Shown: positions 10,163 through 18,340 of the stretch, one piece after another | How positions within the stretch are numbered: the stretch's first letter is position 1 | Layout of the letters: each line of letters begins with the position of its first letter | NCBI RefSeq assembly: GCF_029690065.1 | Contig: NZ_CP121463.1 | Location: forward strand, 2,728,001 to 2,792,000 | DNA length: 64,000 bases | From: Arthrobacter sp. Y-9 | GTDB taxonomy: Bacteria > Actinomycetota > Actinomycetes > Actinomycetales > Micrococcaceae | Direction of reading: 5' to 3' | Translations under genes and position numbers: made by a program | The notes under the pieces: model-generated | Seen by the model: only the letters and a program-made list of their open reading frames with translations | Database searches by the model: none | Told to the model about the DNA's origin: nothing

Positions 10163-10606
10163 CTACTGGGCGACCTGGGTGATTTCGAAAGTCTGGGGCT
10201 GCTGAGCGGCGTGCGGGTGCTCAGCACCGCGGTACACCTTCAGCTTGGTCAGCTGAGCGGCAGCCAGGGAGTTCTTCGGCAGCATGCCCTTGACGGCCTT
10301 CTGCACGGCCAGAACCGGGTTCTTCTCCAGCAGTTCGGCGTAGTTGACGCTCTTGAGGCCGCCCGGGTAACCGGAGTGGCGGTAAGCGCGCTTCTGCTCG
10401 AGCTTGGCGCCGGTCAGGGCGACCTTCTCAGCGTTGATGATGATGACGAAGTCGCCCATGTCCATGTGAGCGGCGAAGGTCGGCTTGTGCTTGCCGCGCA
10501 GGAGATTGGCGGTGTGGCTGGCAAGACGGCCCAGGACGACGTCGGTTGCGTCAATGACGTGCCACTGGCGATCAACATCGCCGGGCTTCGGGGTGTACGT
10601 ACGCAC
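10163..10606 (-). CDS. rplM: 50S ribosomal protein L13
   Basis: Early-assembling large-subunit protein of 147 aa. Recognised from [26 protein letters not shown], the HKPTF segment and [19 protein letters not shown]. The start is GTG with GAGG about 10 nt upstream. First gene of rplM-rpsI, preceded by a roughly 205-nt leader that contains a 9-bp hairpin and a good promoter. Confidence 0.96.
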   Translation of the reverse strand: MRTYTPKPGDVDRQWHVIDATDVVLGRLASHTANLLRGKHKPTFAAHMDMGDFVIIINAEKVALTGAKLEQKRAYRHSGYPGGLKSVNYAELLEKNPVLAVQKAVKGMLPKNSLAAAQLTKLKVYRGAEHPHAAQQPQTFEITQVAQ

Positions 10607-10644
10607 GGTGTATGCCTCGTTCTTGTTCTGGCGTTCAAAGTAGT

Positions 10645-10670
10645 TTCAGCAGGCGTGAGTTCCTGCTGAA
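10645..10670 (-). promoter_or_regulatory. Leader hairpin upstream of rplM
   Basis: Inverted repeat TTCAGCAGG / CCTGCTGAA with an 8-nt loop, about 40 nt before the rplM GTG. Perfect 9-bp stem without a T-run; possibly an autoregulatory site. Confidence 0.5.
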
Positions 10671-10817
10671 GGGTTCCTGTGCGACCGGATCAGAGGTGAG
10701 GGCTCTAGGGAACCAGTGAGACCCGAAGCTCGATAGCGCGACCGGATTCACGATCCATGCAACAGAATCATCCGGCCGGCACCCAACATCGAGAGGGCAC
10801 ACGCACAACGACTTAAA

Positions 10818-10846
10818 ACTTTATCGTTAATGACCCGTTCAGGCAA
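10818..10846 (-). promoter_or_regulatory. rplM-rpsI promoter
   Basis: Minus strand TTGCCT (10841-10846), 17-nt spacer, TAAAGT (10818-10823). Expected transcript start is near 10811, giving a leader of about 205 nt. The -35 overlaps the end of truA. Confidence 0.65.
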
Positions 10847-11753
10847 AAGCGCCGGGCCGGCCCTCGTCCCGGACGGCCCGGGTCTGGTCGGCGCGGGCCT
10901 TGAGCTGGTCATCCTCGGGGTAGGCGACGTACTCCAGCACCAGCGGATGCGCCGGCGCCAGGACCGATCGCGAGTCACGCTTCCTCTCCAGCAGCCGCTC
11001 CCAGAGCCACGGAGGCGGCTCGGCGCCCTCCCCCACGGTCAGCGTGGCGCCGATCAGCGCCCGCACCATGTTGTGGCAGAACGCGTCCGCCTGGATGTGC
11101 GCCGTGATGATCCCGTCCGCGCCCCGTTCGAAGTCGAAACGCTGGAGCTCGCGAACCGTGGTGGCCCCTTCACGGGGTTTGCAGTAGGACCTGAAGTCGT
11201 TCAGTCCCAGGAGCTGCGCGGCGCCGCGATTCATCGCCTCGGTGTCCAGGGCCTTCTTGTGCCACAGCACGAGCGAGCGGCCCAGCGGATCCCAGTTCCG
11301 CGCGTCGTCGGCGATCCGGTAGCTGTAGCGGCGCCACAGGGCGCTGAAGCGGGCGTCGAAGCCCTCCGCCGCGAGCTCCACGCTGTGCACGACGACGGCG
11401 CCGCTCAGGTTCCCGAGAACCTTCGCCAGGGTGCCGCGGAGCCTGCGCTGCAACGTCTGGGCGGCGCCGTCCACGTTCCCGCGGCCCACACGCTCCCACT
11501 CCGCCTCGGTGGTGTCCCAGTGGACCACCTGTCCGCGGGAGTGGACGCCCGCGTCAGTCCGCCCGGCGACCGTGAGGCGCACAGGCCGGCGGAGGATCAT
11601 CTCGAGAGCTTCCTCCAGCACGCCCTGGACCGTGAGCAGTCCCGGCTGCACGGCCCAGCCACGGAACGGGGCGCCGTCATAGGCCAGCCCCATCCGGACA
11701 CGAAGAAACCCGCCGTCACCGGTGGGGGTGACGACGGGTTCTTCGAACTGCAT
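10839..11753 (-). CDS. truA: tRNA pseudouridine(38-40) synthase
   Basis: Makes pseudouridine at positions 38-40 of the tRNA anticodon arm. The 304 aa carry VAGRTDAGVHSRGQVVHW with the catalytic Asp, and C-terminal FCHNMVRALIGATLTVGEG. The ATG lies 29 nt after the rplQ stop. There is no clear Shine-Dalgarno sequence; TAGACT lies exactly 7 nt upstream, so truA may be transcribed independently of rpoA-rplQ. Confidence 0.95.
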   Translation of the reverse strand: MQFEEPVVTPTGDGGFLRVRMGLAYDGAPFRGWAVQPGLLTVQGVLEEALEMILRRPVRLTVAGRTDAGVHSRGQVVHWDTTEAEWERVGRGNVDGAAQTLQRRLRGTLAKVLGNLSGAVVVHSVELAAEGFDARFSALWRRYSYRIADDARNWDPLGRSLVLWHKKALDTEAMNRGAAQLLGLNDFRSYCKPREGATTVRELQRFDFERGADGIITAHIQADAFCHNMVRALIGATLTVGEGAEPPPWLWERLLERKRDSRSVLAPAHPLVLEYVAYPEDDQLKARADQTRAVRDEGRPGAFA

Positions 11754-11760
11754 AGACCAA

Positions 11761-11766
11761 AGTCTA
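11761..11766 (-). promoter_or_regulatory. Candidate leaderless -10 element for truA
   Basis: Minus strand TAGACT, 7-nt spacer TTGGTCT, then the truA ATG at 11753, all within the short rplQ-truA gap. Confidence 0.5.
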
Positions 11767-11782
11767 CTGGGTTGAAGGAGCC

Positions 11783-12322
11783 TTACTTGGCGTCCTTCTC
11801 CTCAGCTGCTTCCTCGGTGGCCTCTTCGGCGACGGGAGCCTCGACGGTCTCCTCGACGACCTCAGTGGTCTCCTCGGCCGGAGCCTCGACAGCGGCTTCC
11901 TCGGCCGGAGCGGCCTTCTCAGCAGCCTTGGTGGCCTCGGCCACGACGGCCTGCTTCGCGGAGAGCGGCTCGAGCACGAGCTCGATCACGGCCATGGGGG
12001 CGTTGTCGCCCTTGCGGTTGCCGATCTTGGTGATGCGGGTGTAGCCGCCGGGACGGTTCTCCACCTGCTTGGCGATGTCGGTGAACAGCTCGTGGACGAT
12101 GCCCTTGTCGCTGATCAGGCCGAGCACGCGGCGGCGGGAGGCGAGGTCGCCACGCTTGGCGAAGGTGACCAGACGCTCGGCGTACGGCTTCAGGCGCTTG
12201 GCCTTGGTGACCGTGGTGGTGATGCGCTTGTGCTCGAAGAGCTGAGCGGCCAGGTTCGCGAGCATCAGGCGCTCGTGAGCCGGGCCACCGCCCAGGCGCG
12301 GACCCTTGGAGGGGGTAGGCAT
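11783..12322 (-). CDS. rplQ: 50S ribosomal protein L17
   Basis: Large-subunit protein near the exit tunnel. The conserved core [20 protein letters not shown] through [12 protein letters not shown] occupies about the first 115 residues. A further 60 or so residues form an Ala/Glu-rich low-complexity tail ending EEKDAK, so the 179 aa exceed the usual 120-125. Downstream of rpoA with a 68-nt gap. Confidence 0.95.
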   Translation of the reverse strand: MPTPSKGPRLGGGPAHERLMLANLAAQLFEHKRITTTVTKAKRLKPYAERLVTFAKRGDLASRRRVLGLISDKGIVHELFTDIAKQVENRPGGYTRITKIGNRKGDNAPMAVIELVLEPLSAKQAVVAEATKAAEKAAPAEEAAVEAPAEETTEVVEETVEAPVAEEATEEAAEEKDAK

Positions 12323-12390
12323 AGTTCTATCTCCTAGATGGGTGGTTTCACCGGGCCATCAACGGCCCGGGAGAACCAAAATCTGCTTTA

Positions 12391-13401
12391 TCAGGCTTCT
12401 TCGTCGCTGAAGGTCGCGTCGTCCTCATCGATCGCGGCCGCGCGGGCGGCGAGATCGAATCCGGGAGGCGAATCCTTCAGAGAGAGACCCAGTTCAACAA
12501 GCTTGGCCTTGACCTCGTCGATGGACTTGGCACCGAAGTTCCGGATGTCCATCAGGTCGGCCTCGGAACGCGCCACGAGTTCGCCCACGGTGTGGATGCC
12601 CTCGCGCTTGAGGCAGTTGTAGGAACGGACGGTGAGGTCCAGTTCCTCGATGGCCAGCGCCATGTCGGCTGCCAGAGCAGCGTCCGTGGGCGACGGGCCG
12701 ATTTCAATGCCCTCAGCGGCAACGTTGAGCTCGCGGGCCAGACCGAAGAGCTCGACCAGCGTGGTGCCGGCGGAAGCGACGGCATCGCGCGGGGCGATGG
12801 ACTGCTTGGTCTCGACATCGACGACGAGCTTGTCGAAGTCGGTGCGCTGCTCGACACGGGTGGCCTCCACGCGGAAGGTCACCTTCATGACGGGCGAGTA
12901 GATCGAGTCGACCGGGATACGGCCGATCTCGGAGTCGCCAGCCTTGTTCTGAGCAGCGGAGACGTAGCCACGGCCACGCTCGATGGTCAGTTCGAGCTCA
13001 AACTTGCCCTTGGAGTTCAGGGTCGCGATGTGCAGGTCCGGGTTGTGGAATTCCACGCCGGCCGGCGGAGCGATGTCCGCAGCGGTGACGACACCGGGAC
13101 CCTGCTTGCGCAGGTATGCGACAACCGGCTCATCGTGCTCGGAGGACACCGACAGGTTCTTGATGTTCAGGATGATCTCAGTGACATCCTCCTTCACACC
13201 CGGAACAGTGGTGAACTCGTGCAGCACGCCGTCGATCCGGATGCTGGTGACAGCAGCGCCGGGGATCGAGGAGAGCAGGGTACGACGCAGGGAATTGCCG
13301 AGAGTGTAACCGAAGCCCGGCTCCAGCGGTTCGATGACGAACCGGGAGCGGTTTTCGGAAACGACCTCTTCAGTGAGGGTGGGGCGCTGTGCAATGAGCA
13401 C
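12391..13401 (-). CDS. rpoA: DNA-directed RNA polymerase subunit alpha
   Basis: Alpha subunit that scaffolds polymerase assembly and contacts activators and UP elements. The 336 aa comprise the N-terminal dimerisation domain ([21 protein letters not shown]) and the C-terminal domain ([32 protein letters not shown]). GTG start with GAAAGGAAA upstream. The usual neighbour rpsD is absent. A hairpin and a possible promoter separate it from rpsK. Confidence 0.97.
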   Translation of the reverse strand: MLIAQRPTLTEEVVSENRSRFVIEPLEPGFGYTLGNSLRRTLLSSIPGAAVTSIRIDGVLHEFTTVPGVKEDVTEIILNIKNLSVSSEHDEPVVAYLRKQGPGVVTAADIAPPAGVEFHNPDLHIATLNSKGKFELELTIERGRGYVSAAQNKAGDSEIGRIPVDSIYSPVMKVTFRVEATRVEQRTDFDKLVVDVETKQSIAPRDAVASAGTTLVELFGLARELNVAAEGIEIGPSPTDAALAADMALAIEELDLTVRSYNCLKREGIHTVGELVARSEADLMDIRNFGAKSIDEVKAKLVELGLSLKDSPPGFDLAARAAAIDEDDATFSDEEA

Positions 13402-13424
13402 TTATGTTTCCTTTCAGCGAGCAT

Positions 13425-13435
13425 CCGCTATATGA
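13425..13435 (-). repeat. Copy of shared 11-mer TCATATAGCGG upstream of rpoA
   Basis: Minus strand TCATATAGCGG, 24 nt before the rpoA start. The same 11-mer occurs twice upstream of rpoB. Function unknown. Confidence 0.6.
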
Positions 13436-13455
13436 CGCAACACAGGTAGTGGAAA
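13427..13455 (-). promoter_or_regulatory. Possible rpoA-rplQ promoter
   Basis: Minus strand TTTCCA (13450-13455), 17-nt spacer, TATAGC (13427-13432). It follows the rpsK hairpin and would give a leader of about 20 nt that contains the ribosome binding site. The match to consensus is modest. Confidence 0.38.
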
Positions 13456-13471
13456 TCGACGTCGTTCCGTC

Positions 13472-13516
13472 GGTCATGCCGTCACCGCCGCCCGAGGCGG
13501 TGATGACGGCATGACC
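13472..13516 (-). terminator. Hairpin after rpsK
   Basis: An 18-bp stem (13472-13489 with 13496-13516) has one 3-nt bulge and starts 13 nt after the rpsK stop. No T-run follows, so it may be a terminator, attenuator or processing site. Confidence 0.6.
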
Positions 13517-13528
13517 AGGCCACTGCTA

Positions 13529-13930
13529 CTAGACGCGGCGGCGCTTCGGCGGACGGCAGCCGTTGTGAGCGCTCGGGGTCACGTCCTGGATGGAACCGAC
13601 CTCGAGGCCGGCGGCCTGCAGCGAACGGATAGCCGTTTCGCGGCCGGAGCCCGGGCCCTTCACGAACACGTCCACCTTGCGGAGACCGTGCTCCTGCGCG
13701 CGCTTCGCGGCGGTCTCAGCAGCCATCTGCGCGGCGTACGGGGTGGACTTGCGGGAGCCCTTGAAGCCGACCTCACCGGCGGAAGCCCAGGAGATCACAG
13801 CACCGGACGGGTCCGTGATGGACACGATGGTGTTGTTGAAAGTGCTCTTGATGTGCGCCTGTCCAAGCGCGATATTCTTCTTGTCCTTCTTACGCGGCTT
13901 GCGGACAGCGCCACGAGTCTTCGGGGGCAT
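13529..13930 (-). CDS. rpsK: 30S ribosomal protein S11
   Basis: Platform protein of the small subunit next to the E-site mRNA. The 133 aa include [35 protein letters not shown] and the invariant tail [17 protein letters not shown]. It follows rpsM by 53 nt and is the last gene before the rpoA unit. Confidence 0.96.
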   Translation of the reverse strand: MPPKTRGAVRKPRKKDKKNIALGQAHIKSTFNNTIVSITDPSGAVISWASAGEVGFKGSRKSTPYAAQMAAETAAKRAQEHGLRKVDVFVKGPGSGRETAIRSLQAAGLEVGSIQDVTPSAHNGCRPPKRRRV

Positions 13931-13983
13931 GCTTTTCTCCTACAGAAAGTTTCTTGGGAAACCCGGAGCTAAACCCAAGGGGT

Positions 13984-14361
13984 TTAGCGGCCGGCCTTCT
14001 TCTTGCCTGCGACGGTCCGCTTCGGACCCTTACGGGTGCGAGCGTTGGTCTTGGTGCGCTGACCGTGGACCGGCAGGCCCCTGCGGTGACGCAGACCCTG
14101 GTAGCTGCCGATCTCGACCTTGCGGCGGATGTCAGCAGCCACTTCGCGGCGAAGGTCACCCTCAACCTTGTAGTTGCCCTCGATGTAGTCACGCAGCTGA
14201 ACCAGCTCAGCGTCACTGAGGTCCTTGACCCGGACGTCCGGGCTGATGCCGGTGGCAGCCAGGGTTTCCTGTGCACGGGTCTTGCCCACGCCGTAGATGT
14301 AAGTAAGCGCGATCACCAACCGCTTTTCGCGGGGGATGTCAACGCCAGCGAGACGAGCCAT
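13984..14361 (-). CDS. rpsM: 30S ribosomal protein S13
   Basis: Head protein that forms intersubunit bridges and contacts the P-site tRNA. The 125 aa start [14 protein letters not shown], carry [12 protein letters not shown] (helix-hairpin-helix) and end in a basic tail after [22 protein letters not shown] precedes the ATG. A gap of about 178 nt with hairpins separates it from rpmJ. Confidence 0.96.
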   Translation of the reverse strand: MARLAGVDIPREKRLVIALTYIYGVGKTRAQETLAATGISPDVRVKDLSDAELVQLRDYIEGNYKVEGDLRREVAADIRRKVEIGSYQGLRHRRGLPVHGQRTKTNARTRKGPKRTVAGKKKAGR

Positions 14362-14407
14362 GTTTGGCGGTACTCCTTGATTGAACCGGAGGTCGTAGGC
14401 AGTACAC

Positions 14408-14424
14408 CCGCAGTTTCACTGCGG
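14408..14424 (-). promoter_or_regulatory. Hairpin in the rpmJ-rpsM gap
   Basis: Perfect 7-bp stem CCGCAGT / ACTGCGG with a 3-nt loop, 47 nt before rpsM. No T-run follows. The gap 14362-14539 otherwise holds only a small C4-G4 hairpin just after the rpmJ stop. Confidence 0.4.
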
Positions 14425-14539
14425 CCCCAGCCTCCGACCGGGGGTTAGCTGTCCGGGCCCATTACGTCCCAGCGCAGCTTGTGCTGCCTTATCTATTACT
14501 TGCGTGGGCAAGCAGTCCAGTGTGGTCCCCGAAGGGGAA

Positions 14540-14653
14540 TCAGCCCTGGCGCTGCTTGTGGCGCGGGTTCTCGCAGATCACCATGACCCGGCCGTTACGG
14601 CGGATCACTTTGCACTTGTCGCAGATCTGCTTGACGCTCGGCTTGACCTTCAT
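14540..14653 (-). CDS. rpmJ: 50S ribosomal protein L36
   Basis: Smallest large-subunit protein, 37 aa: [15 protein letters not shown], then a core ending NPRHKQRQG. It is the zinc-binding form, with Cys11, Cys14, Cys27 and His32. AAAGGAAA precedes the ATG. It lies 58 nt downstream of infA. Confidence 0.95.
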   Translation of the reverse strand: MKVKPSVKQICDKCKVIRRNGRVMVICENPRHKQRQG

Positions 14654-14683
14654 GGCTTTCCTTTGCGTGTTTGCAGTTGTCCT

Positions 14684-14705
14684 CTGCCGCGGCGGGCCGC
14701 GGCAG
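14684..14705 (-). promoter_or_regulatory. GC hairpin in the infA-rpmJ gap
   Basis: Perfect 10-bp arms CTGCCGCGGC / GCCGCGGCAG separated by two bases, just after the infA stop. Likely a partial terminator or an mRNA-stability element. Confidence 0.45.
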
Positions 14706-14711
14706 TGGTCT

Positions 14712-14933
14712 TTACTTGTAGCGGTAGACGATACGACCCCTGGTGAGGTCGTAAGGGCTCAGCTCCACCACCACGCGGTCCTCCGGGAGGATCCTGATGT
14801 AGTGCTGACGCATCTTTCCAGAGATGTGTGCCAAGACGATGTGCTTGTTCGTCAGCTCAACACGGAACATCGCGTTGGGCAGCGCTTCGGTCACCACGCC
14901 TTCGATCTCAATGACCCCGTCCTTCTTGGCCAT
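14712..14933 (-). CDS. infA: Translation initiation factor IF-1
   Basis: S1-like OB-fold factor that occupies the A site during initiation. The 73 aa run from [20 protein letters not shown] to [11 protein letters not shown], the standard sequence. GGAGGATAT overlaps the region just before the ATG. First gene of infA-rpmJ-rpsM-rpsK, with a leader of about 165 nt containing two hairpins. Confidence 0.97.
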   Translation of the reverse strand: MAKKDGVIEIEGVVTEALPNAMFRVELTNKHIVLAHISGKMRQHYIRILPEDRVVVELSPYDLTRGRIVYRYK

Positions 14934-14958
14934 ATCCTCCGCTAACTGTTGTGCCGGA

Positions 14959-14974
14959 GAGCACGGGTGTGCTC
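14959..14974 (-). promoter_or_regulatory. infA leader hairpin, proximal
   Basis: Perfect 6-bp stem GAGCAC / GTGCTC with a 4-nt loop, 25 nt upstream of infA. Confidence 0.35.
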
Positions 14975-14993
14975 AGCAGGCAATGGGTGTTTT

Positions 14994-15015
14994 CCTGTGG
15001 GATCATTCCCACAGG
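14994..15015 (-). promoter_or_regulatory. infA leader hairpin, distal
   Basis: Perfect 9-bp stem CCTGTGGGA / TCCCACAGG with a 4-nt loop; the minus transcript continues AAAACACC. Candidate leader control element. Confidence 0.5.
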
Positions 15016-15105
15016 CTGCCAGTCCATGCATTCCCACCCTGAAGTGGGCCGACCCCACACGCTCGGAAGCGCAGAGGGCATGACGGAACAGACAACCAAC
15101 CATCA

Positions 15106-15134
15106 ACTGTACGGCATCCGGTGCCAGAAGTTAA
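15106..15134 (-). promoter_or_regulatory. infA operon promoter
   Basis: Minus strand TTAACT (15129-15134), 17-nt spacer, TACAGT (15106-15111). The stretch GTACAGTTGAT around the -10 also occurs in the rpsL upstream region. The -35 lies 31 nt below the end of the peptidase gene. Confidence 0.62.
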
Positions 15135-15164
15135 ATCGGGCCATGATAGCCGTCCTTCGACGGA

Positions 15165-16169
15165 TCACGCACCCCCATCGCCGAATGCCGGAAACGTCCC
15201 CGCCGGCGTGGTGACGCCTTCCGCCCGAGCCACTCCGTCCAGGATGGCCAGGCGCACCGCCTCGGCCGCGGCGCTCTGCAGACCGATCAGGAACGCGGTC
15301 CGGGCCGCCGGATCCAGCCCGGTCCAGGCCGTGGATCCACCGGTCGAGAGCGCGAACACCGTGTCCCCGTCGGCCAGGGTGTGGCTGGGGCTGAGGGCCC
15401 TGGCCAGGCCGGCGTGCGCCGCCGTGGCCGTGCGGCGGCATTGGGCGGCGTCCAGGGCGGCGTTCGTCACGACGACGGCGAGCGTCGTGTTGAGCGAGCC
15501 GGCGGCCGGCGCAGCGTGAGCATCCTTCGCCTCGCTTCCGGATTCCTCCCGGCTCGCCGCTGCGCCTGTCGCCGCTGCCGGGAACTGTGGGACTCCCAGC
15601 GCATTGACGATCGCGAGCGCTCCGACCACGATGCCGCCGTCCAGGTGGACGGCCGACGTTCCGAGCCCTCCCTTGTACGCGCCCTGGGCGATCAGTGCGC
15701 CGGTTCCGGCGCCGACCGTGCCCCGCTCGACGTCGTGCCCCGGCTCGCGCGATCCGGCGTCCCGCGCCGCCCGGTACCCCATCTCCAGATCGGGGCGCGC
15801 GCGGAAGTCGCCTCCGCGCCCCAGGTCGAAGATCGCGGCGGCCGGGACGATCGGCACCACGCCACCCTGGACCGGGAAGCCCAGGCCCTGCTCTTCGCAC
15901 CACAGCTGTGCACCGCCCGCCGAGGCGAGTCCGTAGGCACTGCCGCCGGTCAGGACGACCGCGTCGACGGTCGGGACGAGCGTGCTGGGATCCAGGGCGT
16001 CGGTCTCGTGCGTTCCCGGCCCGCCGCCCCTCACATCCACCGACCCCACGGTCCCGGGCGGGGGCAGCACCACGGTGACCCCGCTCAGCCAGCCCTCGCC
16101 GATGCGTTCCGCATGGCCCACCCGCACCCCGGGCACCTCCGTGATCCGTCCCATGGCTTCATTGTCCAC
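15165..16169 (-). CDS. P1 family peptidase (DmpA/S58-like aminopeptidase)
   Basis: Probable self-processing Ntn-type aminopeptidase or acylase. The 334 aa show GRITEVPGVRVGHAE at the N-terminus, AVVLTGGSAYGLASAGG, ERGTVGAGTGALIAQGAYKGG and SLNTTLAVVVTNAAL, where family members cleave themselves before the nucleophile Ser/Thr. The GTG at 16169 has GGGAG 7 nt upstream; an ATG five codons later is possible. It lies between the infA unit and the divergent ABC importer. Substrate unknown. Confidence 0.85.
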   Translation of the reverse strand: MDNEAMGRITEVPGVRVGHAERIGEGWLSGVTVVLPPPGTVGSVDVRGGGPGTHETDALDPSTLVPTVDAVVLTGGSAYGLASAGGAQLWCEEQGLGFPVQGGVVPIVPAAAIFDLGRGGDFRARPDLEMGYRAARDAGSREPGHDVERGTVGAGTGALIAQGAYKGGLGTSAVHLDGGIVVGALAIVNALGVPQFPAAATGAAASREESGSEAKDAHAAPAAGSLNTTLAVVVTNAALDAAQCRRTATAAHAGLARALSPSHTLADGDTVFALSTGGSTAWTGLDPAARTAFLIGLQSAAAEAVRLAILDGVARAEGVTTPAGTFPAFGDGGA

Positions 16170-16404
16170 CCCGGGGCTCCCGGTCCGCTGGGGGACTCCT
16201 CACAGGAACGCCCCCGAAACCGGGAGTCGCCCCTCGTTTGTGAACGCGAGGTGCCGCTCCGGTGGACGTCCGGAGAACCGGTCCTGAAGTGTCCGGGAAC
16301 TCTGGCCGGATGGCCCGGAAAGCCGGGCTGCGACGGGCGGCGCTGTGGTGAAGTGAGGATGTCCTGCGCGTTCTGACGCAGGTTGGAACGACCCAGATTC
16401 CCTG

Positions 16405-17388
16405 ATGACTGATACTGAGATCCCCCTTGCCCAGCGCCCCGCGACGCAGGCCCCTCCCCGGGCCGCCGCCGGCGCTCCCGCCCCAGCGACGGCGGAACGG
16501 AAACGCGGCTGGAGCCCCCGGCGCCGTCGCGACTTCCTGGTGTTCCTCGCCTTCGCAGCGCCGAACCTCCTGCTGATCGGCGTCTTCACCTACCTGCCGT
16601 TGCTGAACAACATCTACTACTCCACGCTGGACTGGACGCTCGGCTCGGCCGAGGCCACCGTGGTCGGGTTCGGCAACTACCTGACCTTCTTCACCAGCCC
16701 GGACGCGCCGCGCGTCCTCGGGACCACCGCCGTGTTCACCGTGCTCACGGTCGGCGGCTCGATGGTCCTGGGCCTCCTGGTGGCCCTCGCCCTGAACGCC
16801 AAGGTCAAAGGCACCACCTTCGCCCGCGCCGCGGTGTTCGCCCCCTATGTCCTGTCCGGCGTCGGCGTCGGCCTGGTCTGGCTGTTCATCTTCGACCCCG
16901 GCTACGGCGTCCTGGCCTGGATCCTGCGCGGCGCCGGGCTGAAGAGCCCCGAGTGGATCAACGATCCCCAGCTGGCCCTGGTCATGGTGATCGTGGTCTA
17001 CGTCTGGAAGAACCTCGGCTACTGCGCCGTCGTCTTCCTCGCGGGCCTGCAGTCACTGCCCACCGAGGTGATGGAGGCCGCGTCCCTCGACGGCGCCAAC
17101 GGCATGCGGCGATTCCTGAGCATCTCGCTGCCGCTGCTCTCCCCCACCACGTTCTTCCTGCTCATCACCACCATGATCAGCTCGCTCCAGGCCTTCGACC
17201 TGATCCGGATCATGACGCCGCTGGGCAACGGCACCAGCACACTCATCTACGAGGCCTATCTGCAGGCCTTCGGCGCCTACAACCGCGCCGGCTACTCGGC
17301 GGCCATCTCCGTGGTGCTGTTCGCCATCCTTCTGGTGGTCACCGTCCTCCAGCTGCGTTTCGTGGAGAAGAAGGTGCACTACGCATGA
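16405..17388 (+). CDS. Carbohydrate ABC transporter permease (MalF/UgpA type)
   Basis: Inner-membrane permease of a CUT1-type sugar importer. The 327 aa have a 45-residue Pro/Ala/Arg-rich cytoplasmic N-terminus, then about six membrane segments beginning FLVFLAFAAPNLLLIGVFTYL. The EAA loop that docks the ATPase reads EAASLDGANGMRRFLSI. The stop overlaps the next start (ATGA). No clear Shine-Dalgarno sequence was seen. The 235-nt divergent region upstream shows no confident promoter or operator. Confidence 0.9.
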   Translation: MTDTEIPLAQRPATQAPPRAAAGAPAPATAERKRGWSPRRRRDFLVFLAFAAPNLLLIGVFTYLPLLNNIYYSTLDWTLGSAEATVVGFGNYLTFFTSPDAPRVLGTTAVFTVLTVGGSMVLGLLVALALNAKVKGTTFARAAVFAPYVLSGVGVGLVWLFIFDPGYGVLAWILRGAGLKSPEWINDPQLALVMVIVVYVWKNLGYCAVVFLAGLQSLPTEVMEAASLDGANGMRRFLSISLPLLSPTTFFLLITTMISSLQAFDLIRIMTPLGNGTSTLIYEAYLQAFGAYNRAGYSAAISVVLFAILLVVTVLQLRFVEKKVHYA

Positions 17389-18254
17389 GCACTCTGACCG
17401 ACAGCCGTCCCCGCGCTCTCAGCAGGAAGAACCTCGTGGCCACACTCGCCGGCGGCTACATCCCGTTGATCGTGGCCACGCTCGTGGTGTTCCTGCCGCT
17501 GCTCTGGATGGTGCTGAGCTCCTTCAAGCAGCCCGGCGAGATCGTCACCACGGACCTGAAGATCCTGCCCCAGGCGCCCACTCTGGACAACTACCACACG
17601 GCCATGACCACCGTGCCGTTCGGACAGTTCTTCCTCAACAGCGTGATCGTCACGGCCGTGGGCTCCGCCATCAAGGTGAGCCTGGCCATCCTGACGGCCT
17701 ACGCCCTGGTGTTCGTCCGGTTCCCGTTCAAGAACGTCGTGTTCGTGATCATCCTGGTGGCTCTCATGGTCCCGGCCCAGGTGTCGATCCTGCCGAACTA
17801 CATCCTGATCGCCGGGCTGGGCGGCAAGAACACCCTGTGGGGCATCATCCTGCCGGGCCTGGGCACCGCCTTCGGAACCTTCCTGCTCCGCCAGCACTTC
17901 CTCACCCTGCCGGGTTCCATCCTGGAAGCCGCGGAGCTCGACGGCGCCGGGCACTGGCGCCGTCTCTGGCGGGTCGTGGTGCCGGTCTCCATCCCTTCGA
18001 TCGCCACCGTGGGCCTCGTGACCGTGGTCAGCGAATGGAACGACTACATCTGGCCCCTCATCATCACGGACCGCCCGGAGAGCATGACCCTTCCCGTCGG
18101 CCTGACGCTCCTTCAGAACTCGGAGAGCAACGGCGCCGGCTGGGGAATCCTCATGGCCGGCTCGGTCCTGGTCATCCTGCCGGTCCTCCTCATCTTCGCC
18201 ATGCTCCAGCGCTACATCGTCGCCGGCCTCACCCAGGGCAGCGTCACGGGCTGA
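17385..18254 (+). CDS. Carbohydrate ABC transporter permease (MalG/UgpE type)
   Basis: Second permease of the importer, 289 aa. The ATG at 17385 overlaps the upstream stop by 4 nt; the open frame reaches further back, but only as a shadow of the first permease. About six membrane segments are visible, starting YIPLIVATLVVFLPLLWMVL, with EAA loop EAAELDGAGHWRRLW. It ends 86 nt before the binding-protein gene. Confidence 0.9.
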   Translation: MSTLTDSRPRALSRKNLVATLAGGYIPLIVATLVVFLPLLWMVLSSFKQPGEIVTTDLKILPQAPTLDNYHTAMTTVPFGQFFLNSVIVTAVGSAIKVSLAILTAYALVFVRFPFKNVVFVIILVALMVPAQVSILPNYILIAGLGGKNTLWGIILPGLGTAFGTFLLRQHFLTLPGSILEAAELDGAGHWRRLWRVVVPVSIPSIATVGLVTVVSEWNDYIWPLIITDRPESMTLPVGLTLLQNSESNGAGWGILMAGSVLVILPVLLIFAMLQRYIVAGLTQGSVTG

Positions 18255-18340
18255 TCTCCGGCCCCATCCCGGGAGGCGCGCCTCCCCACCGACACCACAC
18301 CAGCACCATCGCACCCCCAGCATCACTGAAAGGTCACCTC

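Noticed and set aside
16953-17384. Long N-terminal extension of the second permease
   Set aside because: The extra part is an out-of-frame shadow of the first permease. The ATGA overlap at 17385 gives a normal MalG-type start.
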